From the NCBI RefSeq assembly GCF_038002165.1, contig NZ_JBBOBR010000001.1, forward strand, positions 1,302,001 through 1,366,000: DNA of 64,000 nt, given 5' to 3'. This stretch comes from Cytobacillus sp. FSL H8-0458 (lineage in GTDB: Bacteria > Bacillota > Bacilli > Bacillales > Cytobacillaceae). The notes below the pieces were generated by a model. The model made no database searches, had not been told where the DNA came from, and was given only the letters and a program-made list of their open reading frames with translations. How positions within the stretch are numbered: the stretch's first letter is position 1; each line of letters starts with the position of its first letter. Below, piece by piece: positions 34,412-43,571 of the stretch. A program made the position numbers and the translations under genes.

Positions 34412-36874
34412 ATGGGGCACTGGATTTTTCAGGGTAATCCGAAACAATTTGATGTTGATACATATATAGAAAAAAATGAAGTCGTCGATTGGAATATTCG
34501 GCAAAAGCAATTTTTGGATGAGGTACAAGCTGGGGATAAGGTGTTCATTTGGAGATCGGATGGTGGCAATAAAAACACTGGAGGTGTTATTGCATTTTGT
34601 GAAATTGTATCCGAGCCATACGAGGATGATGAAAACGATAAGGTTGATCTCAGAATTCTTGAGAAGCGACTGGTTCTAGAGACGGGGATGCTATTACGTC
34701 ATGAATTAAAAGAGCTTCCTGAAATCACGAATTTAATGATCTTTAGGATGCCGCAAAACACGAACTATAGACTAACGGAAGAAGAATTTGATCGCCTGTA
34801 CCAGCTATGGGAATCACCAGAGAAATTGACTGAAAAACTAAATATGTCAATTGTTGAGAAATATCTTCATTCCTTTAAAGATCATGCTGAAAATTGGTTT
34901 GAAAACAACTCGGATTACTTACAAGAAAGTTATCAATTTTTCAGTCACTTCAAGCAAAAAGACCATTTAAACACAATGGAGTGGGAGGATGTGCAAGAGC
35001 TTGGTGAGCACATCAATGCTTTCAGGATGGCACTCGCTAAAAAAAGAGCTTTAGGAAATCCTAATGCATCCATTGAACATTACCGCAATAGTTTCAACTA
35101 TTTAATTCATGGAACAGAACCGCTTAAAAGACGAATGGACCAATTTGTCCATCATGAAGATTATAAGCTATTTGGCTTTGGCTATAGCGTTGTCAGTGAG
35201 CTTATAGGAAATATTTTTCCGGAAGAATTTTGCTTTTATAACCAGAGAGACCGGGTAGCAGCAGAAAATATACTCGAACTAGCTCCTGAATATGCACGAG
35301 GAGATACTTTTGGTGAAAAGTTCATCAAATTTCAGGAATGCTTAAAGGAAAATAGAATAGTGGAAAAGTACTTGGAGGTAGTTGGCAAAAAAACCACCCT
35401 TCCAATCTTCTATGAAATAGATCAATTTTTCAGCTATCTTTTTGAGAACTTTGGCAAGAAAGAAACTGTTAATGCAGAAGAAGAAACGATTCCTCAGTAC
35501 TGGCTTTTGGCTGCTGGAGAAGGAAACTTCATGTGGGAGGACTTCAAGGAAAATGAGCATATTGCAATTGGGTGGGATGAATTAGGTGATTTAAAAGATT
35601 ATGGAAGCAAACGAGAAATAATGGAGGCTCTAAAGGAGCTCTATCAAGTTGACTATAACCCAAGTAATGATGCCCTCGCTAACTATCAGTTTGCCAATGA
35701 AATTAGTGTCGGTGATTATGTACTTATTAAACGAGGGACACACAAGCTTATCGGTTACGGTAAGATTGTATCGGAATACAAATTTGATCCTGCAAGAGAA
35801 TCTTTCAAATCATTACGCAAAGTTGAGTGGATATCACTAGGAGAGTGGGATGTAGAAACACTTCATAGCAAAACCTTAACAAACATCACACCATATGATG
35901 AGTACTTGGAAAGGTTGCTTGCTACTATTGGTAAAGAAGGAAAAACGGTATATCCAACCTCAGAGGATAATTCTTCAATAGTAAAGGAAAGTGAAAAGGA
36001 AACGATTCCTTACACACATGAACAGCTTCTCAGTGAGGTATTCATGACACAAGATAAACTGGAGGATATCCTTGAAACATTGGATTATAAGAAGAACATA
36101 ATCCTACAAGGCCCACCAGGTGTTGGAAAAACATTTGTAGCCAAGCGCCTTGCTTATCTTCATATGGGAACAAAAGATGACAGCAAAGTGGAAATGCTGC
36201 AATTCCACCAATCCTATTCATATGAAGATTTCATTCGTGGATACAAGCCTAATAAGCAAGGGCATTTCACTCTAAAAGATGGTATTTTCTATTCATTCTG
36301 TAAGAAAGCGATAGAAGATCAAGATAACAATTATTATATGATTATTGATGAAATTAACAGGGGGAATTTATCCAAAATCTTTGGTGAGCTCATGATGTTA
36401 ATCGAGGCAGACAAACGAGGTAATAAATTCGCGGTTAAGCTTGCATACAGCGAGGGAGAAGAAACCTTCTACATTCCCAAAAACCTTTACCTCATTGGAA
36501 CCATGAACACGGCGGACAGATCATTGGCTTTGGTAGATTATGCATTAAGAAGAAGATTTTCTTTTATCAATTTAGAACCAGCTTTCCAAACAGAGCAATT
36601 TCATGATTATTTAATCAACAAGGGAATTAGCCAGGGATTTATTGACAAGCTTATTGCTGGCATTATGGACATTAATCAGGCAATTACAAATGACACGATT
36701 AATCTAGGTAAAGGTTATGAAATTGGTCATAGCTATTTCTGCCCAACAACAGAACAGGTAGATGATGAACAAAAATGGTATGAGCGAATCATTCGTCTGG
36801 AAATTGCTCCACTATTAAGGGAATACTGGTTTGATCAGGAGGACAAAGTCGATGAACTCCTTGACAGACTCTAA
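34412..36874 (+). CDS. McrB-type AAA+ GTPase with EVE reader domains (type IV restriction)
   Basis: An 820-residue protein. Residues 1-125 are an EVE domain (MGHWIFQGNPKQFD; KVFIWRSDGG), a fold that reads modified bases. Residues 150-345 are helical and unassigned. Residues about 363-500 look like a second EVE/PUA-like region (YWLLAAGEGNFMWEDF; ISVGDYVLIKRG). The AAA+ motor follows, with Walker A GPPGVGKT near 567, the McrB signature DEINRGNLSKIFGE near 645 and GTMNTADRSLALVDYALRR. McrB uses GTP to drive cleavage of DNA carrying modified bases by McrC. ATG 34412 is chosen because GGGAGGGA lies seven bases upstream; ATG 34373 has no such site. A broken copy of its first domain sits at 6273-6706. 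Confidence 0.88.
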   Translation: MGHWIFQGNPKQFDVDTYIEKNEVVDWNIRQKQFLDEVQAGDKVFIWRSDGGNKNTGGVIAFCEIVSEPYEDDENDKVDLRILEKRLVLETGMLLRHELKELPEITNLMIFRMPQNTNYRLTEEEFDRLYQLWESPEKLTEKLNMSIVEKYLHSFKDHAENWFENNSDYLQESYQFFSHFKQKDHLNTMEWEDVQELGEHINAFRMALAKKRALGNPNASIEHYRNSFNYLIHGTEPLKRRMDQFVHHEDYKLFGFGYSVVSELIGNIFPEEFCFYNQRDRVAAENILELAPEYARGDTFGEKFIKFQECLKENRIVEKYLEVVGKKTTLPIFYEIDQFFSYLFENFGKKETVNAEEETIPQYWLLAAGEGNFMWEDFKENEHIAIGWDELGDLKDYGSKREIMEALKELYQVDYNPSNDALANYQFANEISVGDYVLIKRGTHKLIGYGKIVSEYKFDPARESFKSLRKVEWISLGEWDVETLHSKTLTNITPYDEYLERLLATIGKEGKTVYPTSEDNSSIVKESEKETIPYTHEQLLSEVFMTQDKLEDILETLDYKKNIILQGPPGVGKTFVAKRLAYLHMGTKDDSKVEMLQFHQSYSYEDFIRGYKPNKQGHFTLKDGIFYSFCKKAIEDQDNNYYMIIDEINRGNLSKIFGELMMLIEADKRGNKFAVKLAYSEGEETFYIPKNLYLIGTMNTADRSLALVDYALRRRFSFINLEPAFQTEQFHDYLINKGISQGFIDKLIAGIMDINQAITNDTINLGKGYEIGHSYFCPTTEQVDDEQKWYERIIRLEIAPLLREYWFDQEDKVDELLDRL

Positions 36875-37886
36875 AATACCGATTAAAAACCTATACTATA
36901 TGCTTTGTTATGCATGGGGGCATCTTGCGGAAAAAGACATGGCCGATGTAGCCCGTGAAGATGAAAAAGACATTAAACACCTTTTAATAAGAATACTCCT
37001 TGTAAAGCTCCGCTCGCTCATCAAGCGGGGCTTTTACCGGGAATATAAATCCTATCAGGAGGAAACAGGAACTTTAAAAGGGAGGATTCTCTTTCAGGAA
37101 TCCATCAACACGTTTTCTTTTAAAAGAGGCAAAATGCACTGTGAATTTGAAGAAATGACGCATGATATTGTTCATAACCAGATAATCAAGTCAACTTTAT
37201 TCTCACTACTCCAAAACCAGCAGCTTGATAAACATTTGAAAGAAGAGATCCAGCAGCTTTATCCATACTTTGATGAAGTTGCGGTCATTAAACTTAACCT
37301 GAGAATCTTTCAGGAGATCAAATTGCACAGAAGTAACCAGCACTACCGGTTTGTGCTAGATATCTGCCGTTTTCTTTATGAATCATTGCTATTAAACGAA
37401 GACAATGGCGAATCCCAATTTGCTGATTTTGAAAGGGATGCAAAGGCTATGGCTCGTTTATTTGAAGAGTTTGTGCGTAACTTTTACAAAAAGGAAATGC
37501 CAGAGTATAGGGTGTATCGTGAAAATATTTATTGGGATGCTGAAGGGGAAGAGACTAGTTACCTTCCTATCATGCAAACGGATATTTCACTTGAAAGTAG
37601 TGACAGAAAGATAATTATGGATACGAAGTATTACCAGCATACTTTAACCCAAAACTTTGGCTCACAGAAATTGATAAGTGGTAATTTGTATCAGCTGTTT
37701 GCTTATTTAAGTAATCATAGGAAGGCAGAAGGGAAAGAAATAATGGGGATGCTCCTTTATCCTAAAACTGGCAAGGAATTGATGTTAGCTTATAGAATTA
37801 AAGAGTTTTCAGTAAAGATCAATACTGTTGATTTGAACCGAGATTGGTTAAGCATTCATACAAGATTAAAAGGAATTGTAAATTGA
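36852..37886 (+). CDS. mcrC: McrC-type endonuclease subunit
   Basis: A 344-residue McrC protein, the nuclease partner of McrB. The N-terminus (IPIKNLYYMLCYAW) is typical of the family. The PD-(D/E)xK nuclease core is seen as Asp244 in QTDISLE and Asp257-Thr-Lys259 in MDTKYY, giving D-x12-D-x-K. Translation begins at ATG 36852, nine bases after AGGAGG, inside the end of mcrB (23-base overlap), so the two subunits are coupled. A decayed duplicate of its 3' end follows directly. Confidence 0.88.
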   Translation: MNSLTDSKIPIKNLYYMLCYAWGHLAEKDMADVAREDEKDIKHLLIRILLVKLRSLIKRGFYREYKSYQEETGTLKGRILFQESINTFSFKRGKMHCEFEEMTHDIVHNQIIKSTLFSLLQNQQLDKHLKEEIQQLYPYFDEVAVIKLNLRIFQEIKLHRSNQHYRFVLDICRFLYESLLLNEDNGESQFADFERDAKAMARLFEEFVRNFYKKEMPEYRVYRENIYWDAEGEETSYLPIMQTDISLESSDRKIIMDTKYYQHTLTQNFGSQKLISGNLYQLFAYLSNHRKAEGKEIMGMLLYPKTGKELMLAYRIKEFSVKINTVDLNRDWLSIHTRLKGIVN

Positions 37887-38013
37887 AAATCCTAATAATG
37901 GTAAAGAATTGGTGTTAGATTATAGATGATGGAGTTATAAGTAAGAATAAATGTTATTGATTTGAACATTATTTGGTTAAGTTTTTCATACAAGAATAAA
38001 GAAATTGAAAGTT
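37887..38013 (+). pseudogene. Decayed tandem copy of the mcrC 3' end
   Basis: This stretch aligns along its length with 37762-37886, the last ~125 bases of mcrC: AATCCTAATAATGGTAAAGAA against TATCCTAAAACTGGCAAGGAA at the start, TTGATTTGAAC and TGGTTAAG in the middle and CATACAAGA near the end. Identity is partial and stops have appeared. It is the leftover of a second, related McrC gene, so recombination or deletion between two mcrBC copies is likely. Confidence 0.75.
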
Positions 38014-38054
38014 AAAATTCGTAAATACTATGATCCTAAGGAAGGGTGGCAGAA

Positions 38055-38279
38055 ATGATAAATGTAAATTCTGCTCAAATAATCAGTAATTATACTAAAA
38101 ATGGAAAAATTTATTATATTGAAATTTTTCATATTGATACTGGTATACAAGCCTTCGTTTCTTTCCAAGAGAACATTAATAAAAATGGGGATAGCATAGT
38201 TGGTTCTGGATATCATTCAAATAATAAAAAATTAGCTATTGAAAGTGCAATTTCTAATTTGATGGTTCAATTGAATTAA
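38055..38279 (+). CDS. Small hypothetical protein, 74 residues
   Basis: A 74-residue product (MINVNSAQIISNYTKNGKI...) with alternating hydrophobic residues suggesting a beta-rich domain followed by a helix. No family recognised. AAGGAAGG lies ten bases before ATG 38055; an upstream GTG at 38046 abuts that site and is rejected. Its place after mcrBC makes it an island passenger; no function is proposed. Confidence 0.45.
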   Translation: MINVNSAQIISNYTKNGKIYYIEIFHIDTGIQAFVSFQENINKNGDSIVGSGYHSNNKKLAIESAISNLMVQLN

Positions 38280-38390
38280 AAAGTTTACGCAGATGATGCA
38301 CGTCGAGTGCGTGGCGTTGATAGAGTTGAAATAGCTTGGTATCAATAGGTTTAGTGTTTTTTACCTAAATATTGAAGTGTATTTTATGTT

Positions 38391-38420
38391 CCCTCGGACC
38401 AATCGTTCGGGGGATTTTTT
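38391..38420 (+). terminator. Terminator before the type I restriction operon
   Basis: CCCTCGGA pairs with TTCGGGGG (two G-U pairs) around CCAATCG, followed by A and six T. Confidence 0.6.
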
Positions 38421-38570
38421 GACCCCTGGGGTCCTACTTTTACGCAGAAAAGAGTGGTAGAGTTTTACGAAAATGGTTTAGCAATTCAGTGGAAGAGGAT
38501 CCTTTTTGCAGAAGAGTGAAATAAATACATGGCTTGCACAATAGTTCCTGCAGGGTTTTGATGAATGATA

Positions 38571-38652
38571 ATATGTAATATAAAAATATTTCATTTTATC
38601 GTTTGACGAAACTGATTTGTTGTGATTTAATATGTAATATAGAAATATTTCA
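38571..38652 (+). repeat. Pair of 23-base direct repeats upstream of hsdS'
   Basis: Copies at 38571-38593 and 38630-38652 match at 22 of 23 bases, spaced 59 bases start to start. AT-rich, with partial internal symmetry around AATATT. Possible regulator sites or recombination scars. Confidence 0.6.
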
Positions 38653-38685
38653 AAAAATACTATCTGTATTTTGGAGGTGATTTAT

Positions 38686-39273
38686 TTGGAGAAAAGAGGA
38701 TTAAAGGAGTTCGTAAAATTCGTTCCAGGTATAAATCCAACAAGGGCGCAAAAACAGTTTGGTACTCAAGTAATAAATTATTATGACCAGCCGTCTTTTG
38801 AAGCTGATTATAACCATGAGGACGTTGTAGTTGAAAATGCGTCAAAACCTTTATATCAAAATAACCTGTCATTAAATGAAGGTGATGTTGTTATCAGTAA
38901 CTCATTACAGCTTGCAACAATGGTCGGTAAAAATAATGTTGGTAGAGTGTTGTCCCTCAACTTCACAAAAATAGAGTTTGATAGCGAACAACTTGATAAA
39001 GGATATTTTCTTTTCTTGTTTAATGCTTACAAAGATGTGAGGCGACAAAAAGAAAGGGAGTTACAGGGGAGTGGTCCTGTTCTAAGAATTCCGCTTCGTG
39101 CTCTTGGTGAAATTATCGTTCCTGTTGTTCCTCTCGAGGAACAGAAGAAAATAGGCGCTATTTACTCAGAAACATTGAAGTTGCAAAGCAAGTTAAACCA
39201 ATACGCAGACTTGATTGGACAGTTTACTAGCTCAATTATAGAAGAGACATTAAAGGGGGGAATGATTAAATGA
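38686..39273 (+). CDS. Type I restriction specificity subunit, single-domain form
   Basis: A 195-residue HsdS-like protein with one target-recognition domain (about 1-150; SLNEGDVVISNSLQLATMVG, GKGYFLFLFNAY-like DKGYFLFLFNAY) and one conserved helix at the end (PLEEQKKIGAIYSETLKLQSKL). Normal HsdS has two such units and about 400 residues. Half-size S proteins can work as dimers; here a full S gene also exists in the operon. Translation starts at TTG 38686, with GGAGGTGA six bases upstream. It overlaps hsdR by four bases (ATGA), so it belongs to the operon and is presumably expressed. Confidence 0.8.
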   Translation: MEKRGLKEFVKFVPGINPTRAQKQFGTQVINYYDQPSFEADYNHEDVVVENASKPLYQNNLSLNEGDVVISNSLQLATMVGKNNVGRVLSLNFTKIEFDSEQLDKGYFLFLFNAYKDVRRQKERELQGSGPVLRIPLRALGEIIVPVVPLEEQKKIGAIYSETLKLQSKLNQYADLIGQFTSSIIEETLKGGMIK

Positions 39274-42200
39274 AAAGTCAATCGGAATTAGCATTTGAAA
39301 ATGAAGTTATCGATTATTTGACCAAAATCGGTGGAGTAAAACAATGGGAATACAAAAAGGACATCAAAACAACCGAACAACTCTGGGATAACTTTAAAAC
39401 AATCTTAGAACAAAACAATCGAGCTCGTTTGGATGAACCATTGTCTGTCACTGAGTTTAACCAGGTGAAGAAAATCATCACGGGTATTGAATCACCTTAC
39501 CAGGCTGGACAATTTTTGTATGGTGTGAACGGTGTTTCTGAAATTGAAGTTGACCTTGACAATGGTAAACATGTGTTTTTGACTGTATTCGACCAAGCCC
39601 AAGTGGGCGGGGGGAACACTGTTTATCAAGTAGTAAATCAAATTAAACGGCCAAAAGTAGTGGATGGTAAGCCGAATCGCAGGTTTGACGTGACGTTGCT
39701 TATTAACGGTTTGCCGATTATTCAAATCGAATTAAAGAAAGCACTTCACAGCGCTACAGAATCTTTAAACCAGATGGAACAGTATATTGCTGAAAAACAA
39801 TTCAGCGGTATCTTTTCAACCTTGCAGATTTTAATCGCGATGACGCAGTTTGATATTCGTTACATGGCAAATACCCCACTCCAAAGTTTTAACCGAGCTT
39901 TTGCTTTCAACTGGCAAAACGAAGATGATGCTCGCCCTATTCGTTCATGGAAGACGTTTGCTGATAAAGTGTTGTCCATTCCAATGGCTCATGATTTGGC
40001 AACACGCTACATGGTACTTGATGGTACAAAAAACAAAGAAAGTATCAAAGTCATGCGTCCTTATCAAGTCTATGCCACAAAGCGTGTGCTTGATAAAGTT
40101 AGAAAGTTTGACTTCAAATATGATGATGGTAAATTGGGATACATTTGGCACACGACAGGCTCAGGTAAAACAATCACAAGTTTTAAGACAGCGTGGCTTG
40201 CAAGCCGTCTATCTAATGTAGATAAAGTTGTCTTCTTGGTTGACCGAATCGCGCTTACCAACCAAACCGCTGATGCCTATAAAGCCTATGATCCTGTTGC
40301 GGGTTTTGAAGGGAAAACTGGTGTGGTGGGTGACACAGCCAATATCTCAGACCTTCATCGCAAACTTACGAAGAAAAGCGATAAGAACATCATTGTGACA
40401 AGTATCCAAAAGATGTCGCGTTATGTAGCACGGGACAGCTTCAAGCCACTTAATGAAAATATTCTTTTTATCGTTGATGAAGCCCACCGTTCAACTGGTG
40501 ACGGCACTGAAAATGAAGGTATGCTCGAAACAATCCGAAAAGCTATTCCTAACTCTGCTTGGGTTGGTTATACCGGTACACCCAAATTCCCTGAAACACG
40601 AGAAATCTTTGGTGAACTACTACATGCATATACCATTAAAGAAGCGATTGCGGATAAAAACGTCTTAGGGTTTAACGTTGAATTCAAGGAAACAATCGAG
40701 GCTCCCGAAGATCCCACCGAAGATGATATCGATGATAATGTTCGCGGTAGTGTTTACGACTATAGTCCAGAACATGTGAACTTAGTAGTGAAGGACATAT
40801 TCGATAACTGGAAGAAACGTTCAAATGACCGTAAGTATAATGCCTTATTTACAGTCCACGTGGGAGGTAATAAAGCGAGTACACCAAGAGCGATGGAATA
40901 CTTCGATAAGTTTGCGGAAGAGAATGCGAATCGTCCTGTAGAACAACGATTAAAAGTTGCGGTGAGTTTCTCGGCAGATACATCCAATAGTATTCATCAA
41001 CTGAAAACGAACGAAAACTTGCACAGAGCAATCAAAGCCTATAATGAAATGTTTGGCACAGCTTTTGATATGACGACAGTTAAAGCCTACACAGAAGACT
41101 TAGCACGACGTTTGAACAAGACAGCTGATGATGGTAACTATTTAGATTTAGTTATCGTTGTTGATCAGCTTTTGACCGGTTTTGATGCTCCTGAGATGAA
41201 TACGCTCTATATTGACAGAACGCTTAAGGGTGGGAACTTGATTCAGGCTTACTCACGTACAAACCGAATGCATAATCTTGTCGATAAGCCTTGGGGAAAT
41301 GTCGTGAATTATCGTTGGCCAGAGCAAAACGAGTATGAAATGAATAAGGCTTTTGCTATCTATTCAAATCGTGCATCTGCTGACGAACAGCTTTCACTTG
41401 AAGATTTGAAAGAAGGCAACGAAGAGTCTGGTATCATTTCTAAACCATTTAGCAAGGTTCAAGCTGAGATGCAAGAAGTCATCAAGAAACTTTCAACGCT
41501 CACAGATGATTTTACACAATTACCACCAAGTGAAAAAGCACAGGATGAAGTCTTTGAGAATTTGAAAGAGTATAATCGCTTGCTTAGTCAGTTGAAACAA
41601 TATTCCGAAGATGATGACAAAAATCCTATTTCTGCCTATGATAATCCTGAAGAGTTCTATGAACGTTTAGGTATTACTGAAGAGCAGGAAGTAATTTTAA
41701 CAACTGTAATCGCCGGTGAGTTGAAAGAACGACGTGCTAAGCGAGAAGACATTGATATTTCGCAAGTCAATCTCTCTATGGTTCATATTCACGATGTTAC
41801 CATCAACTATGATTACTTGATTGATTTGATTGCTCGAATGGCTGACGAAGTTCACGCGAACGATATGTCGAAAGCGGAAAGCACGCGTGATGAAATCCAT
41901 CTTGAAATTGCCAAGTCAGACAATGAAAGAGAAAAATCTAAGATGCGCAACTTTGTATCTAAGATTTTCTCAAAAGAGTTTGAATTTGATAATTATCCAG
42001 CTCCTAGAAGTGTTGAAAAAATGAACCAAGCTATGGATAGAGCACAAAAGGATACTAATATCCAACTTGTAACGAACTTCATCCGTACTTGGGGACTTGA
42101 TAACAGCACAAAACCTAAGGAACTTGAATGCTTGATTAGGAAACACCGTTTAGGTCAAGAGGATATGGATAAACAAGGTGAGTTAACAGCAATCATGAAT

Positions 42201-42326
42201 GATGCAAGAGCGGATTATAAAGAAATTGCAGTTGAAAAGATTGCAGAATTAACCTGGGTACGATATCGCATTGAATTCCGTAAGGCATTTTATGAAATGG
42301 CTGACGAAATTAAGAAGGGAGAATAG
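39270..42326 (+). CDS. hsdR: Type I restriction endonuclease motor subunit
   Basis: A 1018-residue HsdR. The N-terminal nuclease domain shows Asp140 and E154-L-K156 (RFDVTLLING... QIELKK), the PD-(D/E)xK site. The SF2 translocase has Walker A TGSGKT (about 297-302) and the DEAH box near 403-406, followed by WVGYTGTP and the motif VI region (LIQAYSRTNRMH). The C-terminal ~250 residues are helical and bind the methylase core. It pulls and cuts DNA lacking the host methylation. The sequence is complete and of the usual length. Confidence 0.93.
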   Translation: MKSQSELAFENEVIDYLTKIGGVKQWEYKKDIKTTEQLWDNFKTILEQNNRARLDEPLSVTEFNQVKKIITGIESPYQAGQFLYGVNGVSEIEVDLDNGKHVFLTVFDQAQVGGGNTVYQVVNQIKRPKVVDGKPNRRFDVTLLINGLPIIQIELKKALHSATESLNQMEQYIAEKQFSGIFSTLQILIAMTQFDIRYMANTPLQSFNRAFAFNWQNEDDARPIRSWKTFADKVLSIPMAHDLATRYMVLDGTKNKESIKVMRPYQVYATKRVLDKVRKFDFKYDDGKLGYIWHTTGSGKTITSFKTAWLASRLSNVDKVVFLVDRIALTNQTADAYKAYDPVAGFEGKTGVVGDTANISDLHRKLTKKSDKNIIVTSIQKMSRYVARDSFKPLNENILFIVDEAHRSTGDGTENEGMLETIRKAIPNSAWVGYTGTPKFPETREIFGELLHAYTIKEAIADKNVLGFNVEFKETIEAPEDPTEDDIDDNVRGSVYDYSPEHVNLVVKDIFDNWKKRSNDRKYNALFTVHVGGNKASTPRAMEYFDKFAEENANRPVEQRLKVAVSFSADTSNSIHQLKTNENLHRAIKAYNEMFGTAFDMTTVKAYTEDLARRLNKTADDGNYLDLVIVVDQLLTGFDAPEMNTLYIDRTLKGGNLIQAYSRTNRMHNLVDKPWGNVVNYRWPEQNEYEMNKAFAIYSNRASADEQLSLEDLKEGNEESGIISKPFSKVQAEMQEVIKKLSTLTDDFTQLPPSEKAQDEVFENLKEYNRLLSQLKQYSEDDDKNPISAYDNPEEFYERLGITEEQEVILTTVIAGELKERRAKREDIDISQVNLSMVHIHDVTINYDYLIDLIARMADEVHANDMSKAESTRDEIHLEIAKSDNEREKSKMRNFVSKIFSKEFEFDNYPAPRSVEKMNQAMDRAQKDTNIQLVTNFIRTWGLDNSTKPKELECLIRKHRLGQEDMDKQGELTAIMNDARADYKEIAVEKIAELTWVRYRIEFRKAFYEMADEIKKGE

Positions 42327-42368
42327 TCAATTGATAAAATTATGCAGACTACAAAAAGGAGATCAGAA

Positions 42369-43553
42369 ATGGGCGATAAAATAACAAAATCACCTCAAAT
42401 TAGATTCGCAGGATTTACAGATGCTTGGGAACAGCGTATGTTAGGAGAGATTTCAGAAAAAGTAACTGAGAAGAATAAAAATAATATCTATTCTGAAACT
42501 TTGACGAACTCAGCTGAGTTTGGAATCATCAATCAACGTGATTTTTTTGAAAAGGATATTTCAAACGAAAAAAATTTAAATGGTTATTATGTTGTTCGTT
42601 CAGATGATTTTGTTTACAATCCGAGGATTTCTAATTCCGCTCCGGTAGGTCCCATTAAGCGAAATAAGTTAGGAAGAACTGGCGTGATGTCGCCTCTTTA
42701 TTATGTATTTCGTACTCATGATGTTGATAAAACATATTTAGAAAAATACTTTACGTCCAATTATTGGCATAAATTTATGAAGTTGAATGGAGATTCCGGT
42801 GCACGATCAGATCGGTTTGCTATTAAAGATTCTTTATTTCGTGAAATGCCTATACCGATTCCTTCAATTGAAGAACAAACCAAAATTGGTAACTATTTTG
42901 AACAGCTTGAGGACCTTATCACCCTCCATCAGCGTAAGTTGGAACTGTTGGAGGATACGAAAAAAAGTCTGCTTCAAAAAATGTTTCCGAAAGATGGAGC
43001 CAATGTTCCTGAAATTCGATTAGCAGGATTTACAGATGCTTGGGAACAGCGTAAGTTGGGGGAAATTACTCAAATTAAGACTGGTTCGAGTGATTTGCAA
43101 GATGCAGTTGGAGATGGAGAATACCCGTTTTTTGTTCGCTCTGAAAATATTGAGCGAAGTAATCGCTGGATTTTTGACGGAGAAGCTATATTAATTCCCG
43201 GAGAAGGACGAATTGGTGAGATTTTTCATTACATAAATGGAAAATTTGATTATCATCAACGAGTCTATAAAATAAGCAATTTCACTGATTCTGTAACTGA
43301 TGGAAAATACATTCTGTATTACATGCAAAGGAATTTTAAACGGCACGCGCTAAAATTTACAGTTAAGGCCACTGTGGATTCATTAAGGTTGCCAATGCTA
43401 ACTGAATTTGAAGTGGTTCTACCTTCTTTAGAAGAACAACGTAAAGTTAGTGCAATTTTCAGTCACCTCGACAACCTTATCACCCTTCATCAGCGTGAGT
43501 TAGATTCGCTTAGAAATTTGAAGAAATTACTGCTTCAACAAATGTTTATATAA
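42369..43553 (+). CDS. hsdS: Type I restriction specificity subunit, full length
   Basis: A 394-residue HsdS with two target-recognition domains. Each unit begins with nearly the same peptide (RFAGFTDAWEQR at the start, RLAGFTDAWEQR near 219) and ends with a conserved helix (SIEEQTKIGNYFEQLEDL, then SLEEQRKVSAIFSHLDNL). These determine the two halves of a split recognition site. The first repeat pair is a 31-base exact DNA repeat (42408 and 43023); the helices also have near-identical DNA (42914 and 43475), so domains can be swapped by recombination. Start ATG 42369 has AAAGGAGA upstream; an ATG at 42342 precedes that site. Confidence 0.9.
   Translation: MGDKITKSPQIRFAGFTDAWEQRMLGEISEKVTEKNKNNIYSETLTNSAEFGIINQRDFFEKDISNEKNLNGYYVVRSDDFVYNPRISNSAPVGPIKRNKLGRTGVMSPLYYVFRTHDVDKTYLEKYFTSNYWHKFMKLNGDSGARSDRFAIKDSLFREMPIPIPSIEEQTKIGNYFEQLEDLITLHQRKLELLEDTKKSLLQKMFPKDGANVPEIRLAGFTDAWEQRKLGEITQIKTGSSDLQDAVGDGEYPFFVRSENIERSNRWIFDGEAILIPGEGRIGEIFHYINGKFDYHQRVYKISNFTDSVTDGKYILYYMQRNFKRHALKFTVKATVDSLRLPMLTEFEVVLPSLEEQRKVSAIFSHLDNLITLHQRELDSLRNLKKLLLQQMFI
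42408..42438 (+). repeat. 31-base direct repeat, copy 1 (start of hsdS unit 1)
   Basis: Identical to 43023-43053 at all 31 bases. Encodes AGFTDAWEQR. Its 3' part recurs at 45242. Confidence 0.9.
43023..43053 (+). repeat. 31-base direct repeat, copy 2 (start of hsdS unit 2)
   Basis: Exact copy of 42408-42438. Together with the following bases, 24 of them (43040-43063) also match 45242-45265 in the S remnant beyond hsdM. Confidence 0.9.
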
Positions 43554-43571
43554 GAAAAGGAGATTACACAA

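Larger units (their letters stand above)
38280..38685. other. Gap before the type I restriction operon: terminator and direct repeats
   Basis: A hairpin (CCCTCGGA 38391-38398 with TTCGGGGG 38406-38413, then ATTTTTT) ends leftward genes. Two 23-base direct repeats that differ at one position lie at 38571-38593 and 38630-38652 (core ATATGTAATATA, then AATATTTCA), 59 bases apart. The second is just ahead of the first S gene, so they may be operator sites for control of the restriction operon. No reading frame is convincing. Confidence 0.55.
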
